Assembly: GCA_033032865.1 (NCBI GenBank)
Contig: JAWHQI010000166.1
Coordinates: forward strand, 2,542,001 to 2,606,000
Length of the DNA: 64,000 nt
Origin: Dactylorhiza incarnata
Taxonomy: Eukaryota; Streptophyta; Magnoliopsida; Asparagales; Orchidaceae
Direction of reading: 5' to 3'
The first letter of the stretch is position 1, and every line of letters begins with the position of its first letter. Both the position numbers and the translations under genes were made by a program. Below, piece by piece: positions 9,700-19,492 of the stretch. The notes beneath the pieces were generated by a model. It was given only the letters and a program-made list of their open reading frames with translations. It was not told the origin of the DNA and ran no database searches.

Positions 9700-10404
9700 G
9701 GCGGGAAAGTTCTTGGGTTTCATGGTAACCCATCGGGGGATTGAGGCCAACCAGAGAAGATCAAGGCGTTGGAGGATATGTCACCACCTCGTTCAATTAA
9801 GGAAGTGCAACGTCTAAACGGGAGGATCGCCGCGTTATCTCGTTTCTTGTCGCGGACAGGAGACAAGTACCTCCCTTTCTTCAAAAATTTTCAAGGAGTG
9901 CGCCACCCTGGGTTCCAGTGGACTGACGAGTGTCAGGCGGCATTTGAACTTCTCAAACAGTACCTAGCTTCGCCACAGCTTCTGTCAAAACCCGTCCCCG
10001 GAGAAACTTTGTTCTTTTACCTAGCAGGCTCACCTATGGCTCTCAGCTCGGTACTCGTGAAAGACGAAGGATGGGTGCAACGACCAGTCTACTACCTCAG
10101 CAAGGTCCTCACCGACACCAAAACCAGATACCCGGCAGCAGACAAGACAGCCTTGTCCCTCGTCTTCTCCGCCAGAAAGCTTCAGTCCTACTTCCAAGCT
10201 CATACAGTGAAAGTGTTGACTCACCTCCCGTTACAAGCAATCCTCCAGAAACCAGAAGTCTCGGGAAGACTAGTGAAGTGGGCTGTAGAACTCGGCGAGT
10301 TTGACATCCAATTCCTGCCCCAACCAAACATCAAGTCACAAGTACTCGCCGACTTTGTTGTAGAGTACACCATCCCACCAGAAGCAGCTCCTATCGAAGA
10401 CACC
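9700..10404 (+). pseudogene. pol: T1 connection domain and first RNase H
   Basis: After the frameshift, the translation gives FMVTHRGIEAN, then MSPPRSIKEVQRLNGRIAAL, the conserved RT connection motif. The Ty3-type RNase H region follows (LFFYLAGSPMALSSVLVKDE, QRPVYYLSKVLTDTKTRYP, KLQSYFQAHTVKVLT). In Tat elements this ancestral RNase H is often degenerate: here the first catalytic position reads LAGSP rather than a clear Asp, so it is probably inactive. The following aRH would supply the activity. Confidence 0.75.
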
Positions 10405-10800
10405 ACTAGCCCCCGTTGGATTCTCTATGTTGGCGGTGCCTCAGTAGCTGAAGGGGTCGGAGCGGGACTGCTCCTCATAAGTCCCGATGAGATCACCTTG
10501 GATTACGGCCTCCGGTTAAAATTCCCCGCGACAAACAACATTGTAAAGTACGAGGTGCTGATCGCCGGTCTCTGACTTGCCATCGATTGCAAAGCAGAGA
10601 ACCTAACGATCTATGCAGATTCTCAACTCGTAGTCTCACAAGTAGAAGGAGACTACGAGGCTAAGAGCGACCAGATGGCGAAATACCTCGCATTCGCAAA
10701 ACTACTCCTCCAGAAAATCCTGTCATATCAAATTCTACACATTCCCCGGGAGCAGAATTCCAGGGCAGATGCTCTATCCAAGCACGCCACTTCACCCTCC
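10405..10800 (+). pseudogene. pol: T1 archaeal-type second RNase H (aRH)
   Basis: The second RNase H that marks the Tat lineage. WILYVGGASVAEGVGAGLLL is the first block (usually V-D-G-A, here VGGA, so the first Asp is replaced by Gly). KYEVLIAGL carries the Glu, and after a stop (TGA, 10573-10575) TIYADSQLVVSQV carries the next Asp. IPREQNSRADALSKHA ends the domain with the last Asp. It would remove the RNA strand during reverse transcription. Both the stop and the D-to-G change point to loss of function. Confidence 0.78.
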
Positions 10801-12127
10801 AGCTACCAGTCTCGAAGACGCCGAATAGAAGAGATCGTGATTCAGAGTATTCAAGGGTCATGGGAGATCGCAACCATCCACCAGGAAGAGTCATCCTGGA
10901 TGACCCCCTTACGAGCTTACCTCGAGCACGGACACCTCCCTGAAGACCGCCTAGAAGCACGAAGATTATGGATGCGGGTGACATCATTCACTATTATGGA
11001 CGGGGAGCTCTACAAGCGGGCGTTCTCAGGACAATATCTAAAATGCCTACTGGCGGGCGAGTCAGACTACGCCCTCAGAGAAGTGCACGGGGGAGTCTGC
11101 GGAGAGTATCTAGGCGAAAAGGCGTTGGCACAAAAGATACTACGCCAAGGCTTCTATTGGCCAACAATGAAGAGGGACGCAACCGAGCTGGTCCAAAAGT
11201 GCAGGAGCTGTCAGTTGCATGCCAACGTGCCTCATCAGCCCCCGGTCGCGCTCTCCACACTCCAAAGTGCGTGGTCGTTCGCGCAATGGGGAATCGACCT
11301 CCTAGGCCCCCTACCTCTAGCTTCCGGGCAGAGGAAGTTCATCATCCTAGCCATCGATTACTTCACCAAGTGGATAGAAGCGGAGCCCCTAGCCAAAATC
11401 ACAGAAGAGAGCGCTAAACAATTTGTCTTGAAGAACATCGTCTGCCGCTTCGGTATCCCAGCAACAATCATTGCCGACAACGACACTCAGTTCACCGGGA
11501 AGACCTTCACTAAGATGTGCGAGGACCTGAAGATCAACCTTCGTCATACTGCCGGCACATCCGCAAACCAACGGGCAAGTAGAAGTTACGAACCGCACCA
11601 TCCTCAAAGGATTGAAGATGCGCCTGGAAGAAGTTGGGGGACAATTGGTGGACGCACTCCCAAATGTACTATGGGCATATCGAACAACAGAGAGGACTCC
11701 CACAGGAGAGACGCCATATAACCTCTGTTACAGTAATGAAGCTGTCATCCCCATCGACATCGGCATTCCGAGCACTCGAGTGCTAACCTTCGATCCCAGC
11801 AAGAATGACGGGCTGCTTCGGGAAAACCTCGACCTAATCCCCGAAGTCCGGGACGACGCCGCCCAGCGTGCCGTCTATTACCAAAGGCGCGTAGCCCGGC
11901 TCTATGACAGAAGGGTGAAGCCCATACCAATCAACATAGGAGATCTCGTCCTACGCAGCATCGAGGCGGCTGGAAAGGGCCCCCAAGGAGATAAACTCTC
12001 ACCCACTTGGGAAGGTCCGTACGTTGTCACTGCGGTCGTAAAACCCGGAACATACAGGCTCAAAACAACGGAAGGAAAGACTTTAGCATGCACCTGGAAC
12101 GCCCAGAACCTGCGCCGTTTCTATTAG
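10801..12127 (+). pseudogene. pol: T1 integrase
   Basis: Contains the HHCC zinc-binding region (EVHGGVCGEYLG... then KCRSCQLH), the first catalytic Asp in WGIDLLGPLP, the second in IIADNDTQF and, after a frameshift near 11560, the region where E would lie (about 11575-11600). The C-terminal frame (11612-12127) continues with VLWAYRTTERTPTGETPYNL and ends with the GPY-type module LSPTWEGPYVV, closing NLRRFY. Integrase inserts the cDNA into the genome. No chromodomain follows, as expected for Tat. Confidence 0.82.
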
Positions 12128-12154
12128 TAACTTCAAGTCTTCTATCAAGTAAAA

Positions 12155-12405
12155 AGTCGCGAGTTCAGACTCGTGCAAACTTATCTTATATTATGTATTG
12201 TATGCAAAGCCGCGAGCTCAGACTCGTGCAAACTTATCTTATATTATGTATTGTATGCAAAGCCGCGAGCTCAGACTCATGCAAACTTATCTTATATTAT
12301 GTATTGTATGCAAAGCCGTGAGCTCAGTCTCGTGCAAACTTATCTTATATTATGTATTATATGCAAAGCCACGAGCTCAGACTCGTGCGAACTTATCTTG
12401 TATTG
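12155..12405 (+). repeat. 53-bp tandem repeat, about 4.6 copies
   Basis: The phrase CTTATCTTATATTATGTATT recurs at an exact 53-base step (starts near 12180, 12233, 12286, 12339), with GCGAGCTCAGACTCGTGC in each unit. It lies directly after the integrase stop. A partial stray copy reappears at 12928-12975, beyond the next repeat block. Such arrays between pol and the 3' LTR are known in Tat elements. Confidence 0.93.
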
Positions 12406-12488
12406 CAAAAACTATCTTCAAAACAATTTTTTACTATAAAAAATATATATATGCTTTGACATCTATAATCAATTAAGAAAGACCTTTA

Positions 12489-12927
12489 TTTCGGGGCCCT
12501 GCCCCGGGGACTTCGCACCGCCGTCGATTGAAGATTCGCTCTTCTCCTCCGCAGTAGAGTCCCGGCGTCGTAGGGGCCTGCCCCCCCCCCCCCCCCCCCC
12601 CGCACGTTTGCCCCCGGTTTGAATACACCAGCTATTCACCGGCCATCTCGGGGCCCTGCCCCGGGGAGTTCGCACCGCCGTCGATTGAAGGTTCACCCTT
12701 CTCCTCCGCCGTAGAGTCTCAGCGTCGTAGGGGCCTGCCCCCCTTACGTTCGCCCCCGGTTTGAATACACCAGCTATTCACCGACCACTTTGGGGCCCTG
12801 CCCCAGGGATTTTGCACCGCCGTCGATTGAAGGTTCTCCTTTCTCCTCCCCCGTCAAGTCCCGGCGTCGTTGGGGCCTTCCCCCCTTACGTTTGCCCCCG
12901 ATTTGAATACACCCGCTATTCACCGGC
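12489..12927 (+). repeat. About 140-bp tandem repeat, 3 copies
   Basis: Each copy begins near GGGGCCCTGCCCC, contains CACCGCCGTCGATTGAAG and ends TTTGAATACACC(A/C)GCTATTCACC. Starts are near 12491, 12649 and 12789. The first copy is longer because of a C run of 21 at 12581-12601. Very GC-rich, non-coding. Confidence 0.9.
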
Positions 12928-13271
12928 CGAGCTTATATTATGTAAAAGTCACGAGCTCAGACTCGTGCAAACTGATTTCTTAAAGTACGAACACCCTTCG
13001 CCGGCCAACTTGAAGCATCCTCCCTCAAATCGACATGCACTTCGACAACAACCAGGGCAGCGGGGCCACGAGAACGCTATCACAACGCATCACAGAACGA
13101 GATGCGCCTATACAGAACAAGAAGTCAAAAGCAATAGCACGCTCATCCTCCGACGGTAATTCCTACCCAAGGCACTGCAAAGAAAGCAATGATCAAAGCC
13201 GTCACATAAAAATCGAAACCTATAAACTCCTCTGCGCAGAAGTCCGGACTCTGAAGGATTCAGGGGACTTA
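12928..13271 (+). other. T1 3' untranslated region
   Basis: Holds a partial 53-bp repeat (12928-12975) and about 300 bases without a convincing reading frame. It ends in a weak purine tract, AAGGATTCAGGGGACTTA, just before TGTTACATA. That tract is the candidate plus-strand primer site of T1. Confidence 0.5.
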
Positions 13272-13430
13272 TGTTACATATCCGTAGAGGCCTTGGGGTG
13301 CGTCTAGGGAAAACTCCACTCAAGGGAGGTGGGGTCAACAGTCAACGCATGATCGCCCGAGTTGAAGAAGCTGAAGCCACCAATTCCGCCACCAACGCGC
13401 AAACAAGCACGGAACGCACGTCACGCCCCG

Positions 13431-13555
13431 CCATGACCGAACCCCACTACTGGGGTGCGATTAGCCCGCACCCCACTAGTGGGGTGCGAATAACCGCACT
13501 CTCCATAGTGGGGGGTGCGCCCAAACTGCACCCCATGAGGGGTGCGCCCGAGCCG

Positions 13556-13588
<33 letters not shown>

Positions 13589-13725
13589 GTGCGGCCAAGC
13601 CGCACCCCCCCCCCCCCCTTGGGGGGCGGCTGAGCCGCACCCCATGAGGGGTGCGGCCAAGTAAGGTCGCGCCCCTCCCTCGGGTGCGGCTGCGCCGCGC
13701 CCGCCTTTAGGTGCGGTCGAACCGC
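13431..13725. repeat. GGGTGCGGC/GCCGCACCC palindrome array
   Basis: Repeated GGGGTGCG and CGCACCCC half-sites face each other with short spacers (for example CACCCCATGAGGGGTGCG and GCACCCCACTAGTGGGGTGC). A C run of 31 (13556-13586) interrupts the array. It lies in the presumed U3 upstream of the TATA box. Apparent reading frames here are a by-product of the repeats. Confidence 0.9.
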
Positions 13726-14153
13726 TCTCCCCCGTAGCAAGGTTGGGGTGAGTCCCCGGCCTCTTCCGGCTCGCCGCCCGCTTTTCGGGCTCTGGACCCC
13801 GTTCGGAGCAATTCCCCGTTCGTTACGCGCTCAGAACACTTCTGATCGCGCTCAGAACACTTTCACATTTCGGGCACGCTCACTTTTTGTCTTTCTAGCA
13901 TGCTCACATTTTGTCTTTCTAGCATGCTCACATTTTGTCTTCCTAGTTTCTCAGATTGCAGGAACGTCTTGTCGCCTTTTTCGTCTTCAACAAAGCTGCC
14001 CGAATTGCCCAAACTGCCCGAACTGCCCGAGGGCAAGACGATCATTTACGAAAAATGGCGACCTGTGTGCTCTGAACCGGGAAACGTGATTCGCCCGTCA
14101 GGTGGTTATGGTGGTTACGACGGCAAAATTACCGGGCTACCCCCGACCAAAGT

Positions 14154-14160
14154 TATAAAA
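14154..14160 (+). promoter_or_regulatory. TATA box of the T1 LTR
   Basis: TATAAAA within AGTTATAAAAAGAGCC, about 430 bases downstream of the palindrome array. It is the likely core promoter. Confidence 0.55.
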
Positions 14161-14404
14161 AGAGCCCAGAGCCTTCATTTGAGGAGACCTTGCCTTCTGG
14201 ACCCGGGAGAGCTTCTTGCAGACTTTCGCGGAATTCTCCTTCGGCGCTTGAAGGTCTCCTTCGTGGACTTGAAGATTTCCTTCGTCCCGAACGGCGACTC
14301 AGCATTCTCACTTTTGTTCTCCAGAGCATTCTCACTTTCATTCTCAGCAGTTCTCAGAAGGAAAAAGACTTAGTTTTTCTTGAGGTGGTCTGTCACCTTC
14401 GGAA

Positions 14405-14422
14405 CTCTCTCTCTCTCTCTCT
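14405..14422. repeat. CT microsatellite
   Basis: (CT)n run in the T1 LTR downstream of the TATA box, possibly a pyrimidine patch of the transcribed leader. Confidence 0.85.
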
Positions 14423-14496
14423 ATTATTGTAACGAGCAGCGGCCTGTCGCGCTCGAGTTCTAAGTCTCTAATTGTAACCCCGAGAAGATAGTGGAA

Positions 14497-14582
14497 GTTT
14501 CGTCGTGGGGGCGACCTTCGTCGTAGGGGCGACATTCGTCGTAGGGGCGACATTTATCGTGGAGGGCGACATTTATCGTGCA
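14497..14582 (+). repeat. About 21-bp tandem repeat at the T1 LTR end
   Basis: Four units of the form TTCGTCGTAGGGGCGACA (third and fourth with TTTATCGTG). Each unit contains a facing CGTCG/GGCGAC pair. They lie at the presumed U5 end. Confidence 0.85.
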
Positions 14583-14909
14583 GGTTGACTGGAATTATAA
14601 AACATTTTAAGCAAACAAAACTATTCTCAATTCAAGTTAACTAAAACAGGTGATATCTCATCGTTCCAAGACAATAAACATTCCACTATCAACACAATTC
14701 ATCATTTCATTCCAAATCATTCACAATTCTCCAAGGGCTGGTATATATATAGACCAAACATGAACAAAAGACATGAATGCTCCTTGATTAACTTTATGAT
14801 TACCAAACAAAACTTCTTTAACTAAAACACTAAATGAAAACGCCATCGTCCGAGGACACGGCAAGGGTCCTAATGCAGGACACAGCCGCAAGAAAAAGCA
14901 AACAAAAAA
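14583..14909. other. AT-rich sequence without recognised gene
   Basis: Follows the T1 LTR. No open frame, repeat or known terminal motif is evident. It may hold the downstream flank of the gene remnant or the 3' end of a Helitron, but no CTRR-with-hairpin end was convincing. Confidence 0.4.
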
Positions 14910-16572
14910 TCAAGAATGACGGTGATGAAGGTTATTAGATTTTCTGCCTGTTGTTGTCCTGATAAGACCAATATCAAGAAGAGCACGGAACCATCTCCTG
15001 GACTCTGCAGGTTCAACAGAGTAGTCCTCACCAGTAGCCTGCACAAAATGGTGAAATTATTGACAAAAAAATGAATTTCTAAAATAATAGTTTGAAAAAA
15101 TAGAGCGGTGCTCAGACAACAGCAGCAGCAAATCATTTCATCCTAATTATTCGTCTTTATTAGATTATTTTAGTAAATATAATTCCAAATCATTTAATCC
15201 TAATTAATAAATTTAAAACACAGCAACATAAGCAATGATTAAACCACCAACAAATCAAAAGCTCAGACAACAACAGCAAATCAAAAGCTCATACTAAGCT
15301 TCGATTAAACTGAAAATGGAAACCACAATAAAAATCTCGAGCACCTATTTTTCTAAAATAATTGCAATAAAGAAATGATTCGTTGATTCACAGAAATGGA
15401 AACAATAAGTAGGAATGTAGAAAATGGAAACAATAAGTAGGTACCTTCAGATTGATTATAAACACCGTAAAATGATTCCTGATGCTGCACAGAAATGATT
15501 CGCCGATTCACAGAAATGATTCATGATGCTGCATTTTAAAAAATAAATAATGCATTTTAAGAAGCAGGAATGTAGAGAAAAATTGATATCAGATTACTCC
15601 ATTACTACCTTGTGAGCTAGATCATCACCCTAATTAGGCTGAAAGTTGAGATGGGCCTTCTTAATTAATCATCTCTATAAAAAATAATTTTAGCATCGAG
15701 TAAGAAATTCATTAGCTAACATCTTCAACTGTACCCTAATTAGCATTTGATAACTCCATTACTACCTTTTGAGCCAAGAAATCGACAGCTTGGCTGCACG
15801 TTTGGTCAATAATTTCAAAACCTGCGCAAGTGAGATGACCCCCTTGGCTCCACGATACGGTGTCCCTTAATAGTTTGTTAGAGAACTGTAGTAATTTTGA
15901 ATATCAATAGCTTTAAAGTGAGGAAAGAATAGCATATAACAACATTGATATTTTTTTGTTGATGTTATACAAATTTACATATTTTCTATACCAAATAATT
16001 TCAACTGATTTGCATGTATGCGCAGAGTGTTTTTGGTTGCTTAAAGATGGGTTCCTGTACCAAAAATCTGAGCCAAAATCTAACCCAAAATCTGCAATAT
16101 AAGAGATGGGTTCCATTTTTGTGTTGTGGGCTGATTGTTTCCTATACCAATAATCAGAACAAATATTTTGTGCATCTAAAATCTTGCTCTTCAAAAATGG
16201 TTTGAATCAAACATATGCATGTACACGATGCATATGTTTTTTTTTCAATTCTGTGGGATGAGTTCTTACAGCAATACTTTGAATTGTAGATTTGCAATAC
16301 TAATATCAATACTCTGACAGATAGATTAGCATAATGAGGAAAATCATAAACATAAATTTCGTCATGGCAGAAAGAACTACTACTTCAGAATAACTCAAAC
16401 AGCAGGGCGAATTGCAATTGGAAAAAAAATATGAAAGAACTTTGTTTACCTAGTTCCAGTTTGCACATGACATGCACTGTCTTCTTCTGCATAAGAAGAT
16501 AAGAACATAAATAGGTAAAATAGACTAATCAAGTGGCAAATGATACGTGTTTCATAAAAAAAATTAAGCACA

Positions 16573-17136
16573 CATTACAACAAATTAGACCTATAGTGAC
16601 GTTTTTATTGCGGCGTTTTTAAAAACGTCGCTGTATTTATTTGTATTTTGCGGCGTTTGTTATATTAAACGCCGCTAATGCTGTATAACAATATTGGCGG
16701 CGCCCAGTTCTAAAAATGCTGCGAAAAATAGAAGTATTCGCGACGATTTTGATTAAAGCGTCGCTAAAATAAAGACTAATATATAACATATTTACATCCC
16801 ACCATCTTATTCCCTCGCAGTCCCCGATCTAGGGTTCTCGTCTGCTGTTCTCCTCGCCTTCTCACTGCGCCAAGCCCTCCTCCTTCACTTTTTCTCGCGC
16901 AGCCAGTGAGTCCTCACTTCGCAATGCCGTCAACATTCCTCTCGCCGTTGTTCTCACAGTGGCTAAGCCGTCCTCCATATTATTTAGAGATTTTGCATAA
17001 CTCCATTCTACGCTGACGGTCGCATCCCCGGCGCTTTTGCGGCGTTTTGCAAAACGACGCCGAATCAATGACAACGCTTCAAAAACGCCGCAAAAGGTCT
17101 TTAAAAACGTGGTGGTAGCTGTTATTTCTTGTAGTG
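16573..17136. mobile_element. CACTA-type MITE (564 bases) with ACA target duplication
   Basis: The left end reads CATTACAACAAAT and the right end, reverse complemented, CACTACAAGAAAT, differing at two positions. The 3-base flanks are ACA (16570-16572) and ACA (17137-17139). Inside both ends lie subterminal GCGGCGTTTT/AAAACGCCGC repeats typical of CACTA elements. There is no transposase, so it is non-autonomous. Confidence 0.85.
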
Positions 17137-17667
17137 ACATAAAATGAAATAAAAGAATCGATATCAAAACCAATGGCAGTGAACAAAGTTAAAATAACAA
17201 TGGTGATCATGAGAGTTAAAAAAACAAAGGTGATGAAGCTAGATATCTGCAACAGTGATGAAAAAATTAAGAAACAAATGCACCTTAGAACTCACGCTGG
17301 ATCGCCTCCGTAAGCAGAGCAAAGGCAACAGTGTTGTTCCCAATCCGTTTGAAGTAGCAGCCTCAAAGATCTTTACCTGATCCCAAAATAGCTATGGTCT
17401 TGTTGGATGAGAACAGGCCAAGCTTGTCACCATCTCATCCATTTTTCAGAGATCCCTGAATAAACCAATGAATTTAAAACAGTAACTAACATATATGCTG
17501 GAAGCTGATAAAAAATTTTAACTCTTAGCCTCTCCATTCAAGGGCAAAGCAGTGACTACTGTCTCTCCATCAGTGATTCACCTTCCAAAACTAAAAAGAT
17601 GGTACCGACGGAACGTGGAGATGAAAAATGAAAGGGGAGAGCAGAAATACCTTGGAAATGGGTTTGA

Positions 17668-17808
17668 TATTTCTGAGATCTAGATGGAGACAGTTGTAGA
17701 GGATGGAGATCTGCAAGCTAACCATGTATTTCTGAGATCTAGATCGAGACAGCTGTAGAGGATGGAGATCTGCAAGCTAACCTTGTATTTCTGAGATCTA
17801 GATCTAGG
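17668..17808. repeat. 59-bp tandem duplication, about 2.3 copies
   Basis: TATTTCTGAGATCTAGAT recurs near 17668, 17727 and 17786, with GATGGAGATCTGCAAGCTAA in each full unit. It lies in the presumed intron region of the gene remnant. Confidence 0.9.
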
Positions 17809-18354
17809 TCAACATAAACAGAAATACCGTGAAGGAGGAGATGTAGGTGGCCTACCTTGAAGAAGTCGCAGCGTCGGAGGGAGGCGGTGTGGTCGATCTG
17901 CTGCGGGAAAATGAGGGCAGTGATGACGTTGATGTGCAGAAAGAGAGATACCTGCAGAGATTTGAAACGTAAATGGAAAGATTAACTCTAACCTTGGTAT
18001 GCGGCGGAGGGAAGACGGGCTTTCCATGGAAGTCCGCTTGTGTAAGAACGAAGACCTCTATTGGACGAACGAAGCTCCGTCTCCTATCACGTTTCCGCCT
18101 TCGAAGAATAGGGAGGAAGAAGGCGATGCTCTGATCTCGCTGGAGCTGCGTGATGGAAAAGCTCGATGTTACGGATGCAATGGGATGTAAAGCTGCGTGA
18201 CGTGTGATGTGAAATAGCGGGAGAGTAGAATTTACTAAGGTGTCCTTCATTTTTAAAAAAATTTGAAATTCTTTTGAATATTTGCTAGTCTTTAAGTAAG
18301 AAGAATGGGGATATTATAGGTATTATGAATGTTGCACCAAAGGGTGTTTTTCCT

Positions 18355-18371
18355 TTATAGTATAGTATAGA
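18355..18371 (-). other. Helitron-like 5' terminus
   Basis: The minus strand starts TCTATACTATACTATAAA at 18371, the usual 5' end of many plant Helitrons, with T as the next plus-strand base (18372) as expected for insertion between A and T. If real, the element extends left and would carry the gene-like exons. The matching 3' end was not found. Confidence 0.45.
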
Positions 18372-19487
18372 TAATAACGGTTGCGGATCGCTTTCCGCTC
18401 TCACGGATCAGAGAAATTAGACTGTCTTAACTCGAGAGTGAGTTAAGTGCGCAAACAGTCAAAATAATGAATCAACAACAAACTGCAAGATTTTTACGTG
18501 GAAAATCTGGAAAAAGAAAAAATCATGGGTGTATACCCAGTTCTGATGAAATCCACTAGTATCAGTTTAGTACAAATGTCAGCCTTCTAGAGGCTAATGT
18601 CACGAGCCGTCTAAAAGCAAAAGTCAGAGTGCGCTTTGGGCGGGTCGTGATGTCATAGACATGGGGGAAAGAAACAATATCATATCTGCTAGAGGGGAGC
18701 TGATTTAGTGTTATTAAATTTAAAATTAATAATTTGAAGAAAAATACAATATCTTTATGCGGAAGCTTTAGAACATGACAGTGAAAAGTAAAATACTTAT
18801 GCATTTTAATAAAAGTTATGATACATAGTTTCTAATACCAATTCATGGAATAAAAATCCCAAAGAAAAAAAAGAACAAGCAATAATATCAAATTTTAATG
18901 CATAATTTATAGCCTAGCAGTTGTCCATGATACAAGAGAAAATGTCATATCATAATTATTACAGGAAATAAAACATTGTTCCAACATTACAGGAAATAAA
19001 ATATAGAACCTGACATAGCAATAAATAAGATAAACCTCCAGGAAGACAGGAACTTGACGCAGATCAGGCTCAGGTAGCAGGCGGCGCAGTCACGACCGCT
19101 AAGGCAAATTCTAAAACAAACAAGAAAAAAAAACCCTCTAAACATTGGAAAAGTAAGTAAAGTACAACTAGTAAGTGGTCAGAAATGTAAGTGTACTAAT
19201 TAATTTTCATGAAGCAAAACTAGCTAGCAAAGTAGGCAAGTAAATGAGTCAAGCAGAAACGACTAGAATTATTAGTCTACTCTAGAGTGTAGCATATGCT
19301 CGTTCATGTATTGACATAAACTGTAACAAACAAAATGTGTAGGTGTCTTTATTTGATGTACATGATTCATGATTCATGATTCAGAATGATTCAAATTAAG
19401 ATTCGAGACTTATCAGAGATTTGGAATTTATGCTCGTGATCTCTAAGGGGTGGTTCTTGCGAACCCTCACCCTTGAGCCAGAAAGTT
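18372..19487. other. AT-rich stretch, probably the distal part of the G1 LTR
   Basis: No reading frame is supported. Together with 21486-21629 and 32606-33717 it probably makes up one Tekay-like LTR split by S1 and T2. The left end is unclear: TGTCACGAG near 18597 or a primer-site-like ATTGGTATTAGA (minus) near 18830 are candidates. Three copies of GATTCAT occur near 19369. Confidence 0.35.
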
Positions 19488-19492
19488 CATGC

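Larger units (their letters stand above)
7375..14582 (+). mobile_element. T1: Tat-lineage Ty3/Gypsy retrotransposon, 5' part missing
   Basis: Begins mid-gag where E1 inserted, so its 5' LTR and gag start lie left of the window. The order gag, PR, RT, RNase H, a second archaeal-type RNase H, IN, tandem repeats, 3' LTR matches the Tat lineage. Several frameshifts and stops break the polyprotein. GC content is clearly higher than in the neighbouring Copia elements. The 3' LTR boundary at 14582 is a best guess (TG...CA), without a target duplication to confirm it. Confidence 0.75.
13272..14582 (+). repeat. T1 3' LTR (putative)
   Basis: Starts TGTTACATATCC after the purine tract and ends about ATCGTGCA. 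It contains a palindrome array (13431-13725), a TATA box (14154-14160), a CT microsatellite and a U5 tandem repeat. There is no second copy in the window and no target duplication was found, so the right end is uncertain by tens of bases. Confidence 0.55.
14910..17950 (-). pseudogene. Unidentified multi-exon gene or gene remnant
   Basis: Minus-strand segments look like spliced exons. The last exon (14910-15038, 42 codons plus TGA) follows TTTTGTGCAG and encodes [18 protein letters not shown]. An exon ending at 15766 (donor AAAAG|GTAGTA) encodes GFEIIDQTCSQAVDFLAQK and joins the last exon in phase. Further up, a segment near 17390-17465 ends CAG|GTAAAG and encodes NKTIAILGSG. Another near 17856-17950 lies between CTCTGCAG and AAG|GTAGGC and encodes HINVITALIFPQQIDH. 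I do not recognise the protein. It could be a host gene, a truncated copy or fragments captured by a Helitron. A CACTA MITE sits within it. Exon calls rest on splice-like sites only. Confidence 0.35.

Noticed and set aside
12155..12405. CRISPR-like regular repeats
   Set aside because: The 53-bp units are contiguous tandem copies with no unique spacers, in a plant retrotransposon 3' region.
13421..13740. Open frames on both strands over the T1 LTR
   Set aside because: They arise from GC-rich palindromes and homopolymers, give low-complexity Gly/Pro/Arg peptides and match no domain.
18826..18838. Primer site of a further element (ATTGGTATTAGA on the minus strand)
   Set aside because: It differs from the iMet site and has no clear LTR end beside it and no gag beyond it. 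It is kept only as a possible limit of the G1 LTR.
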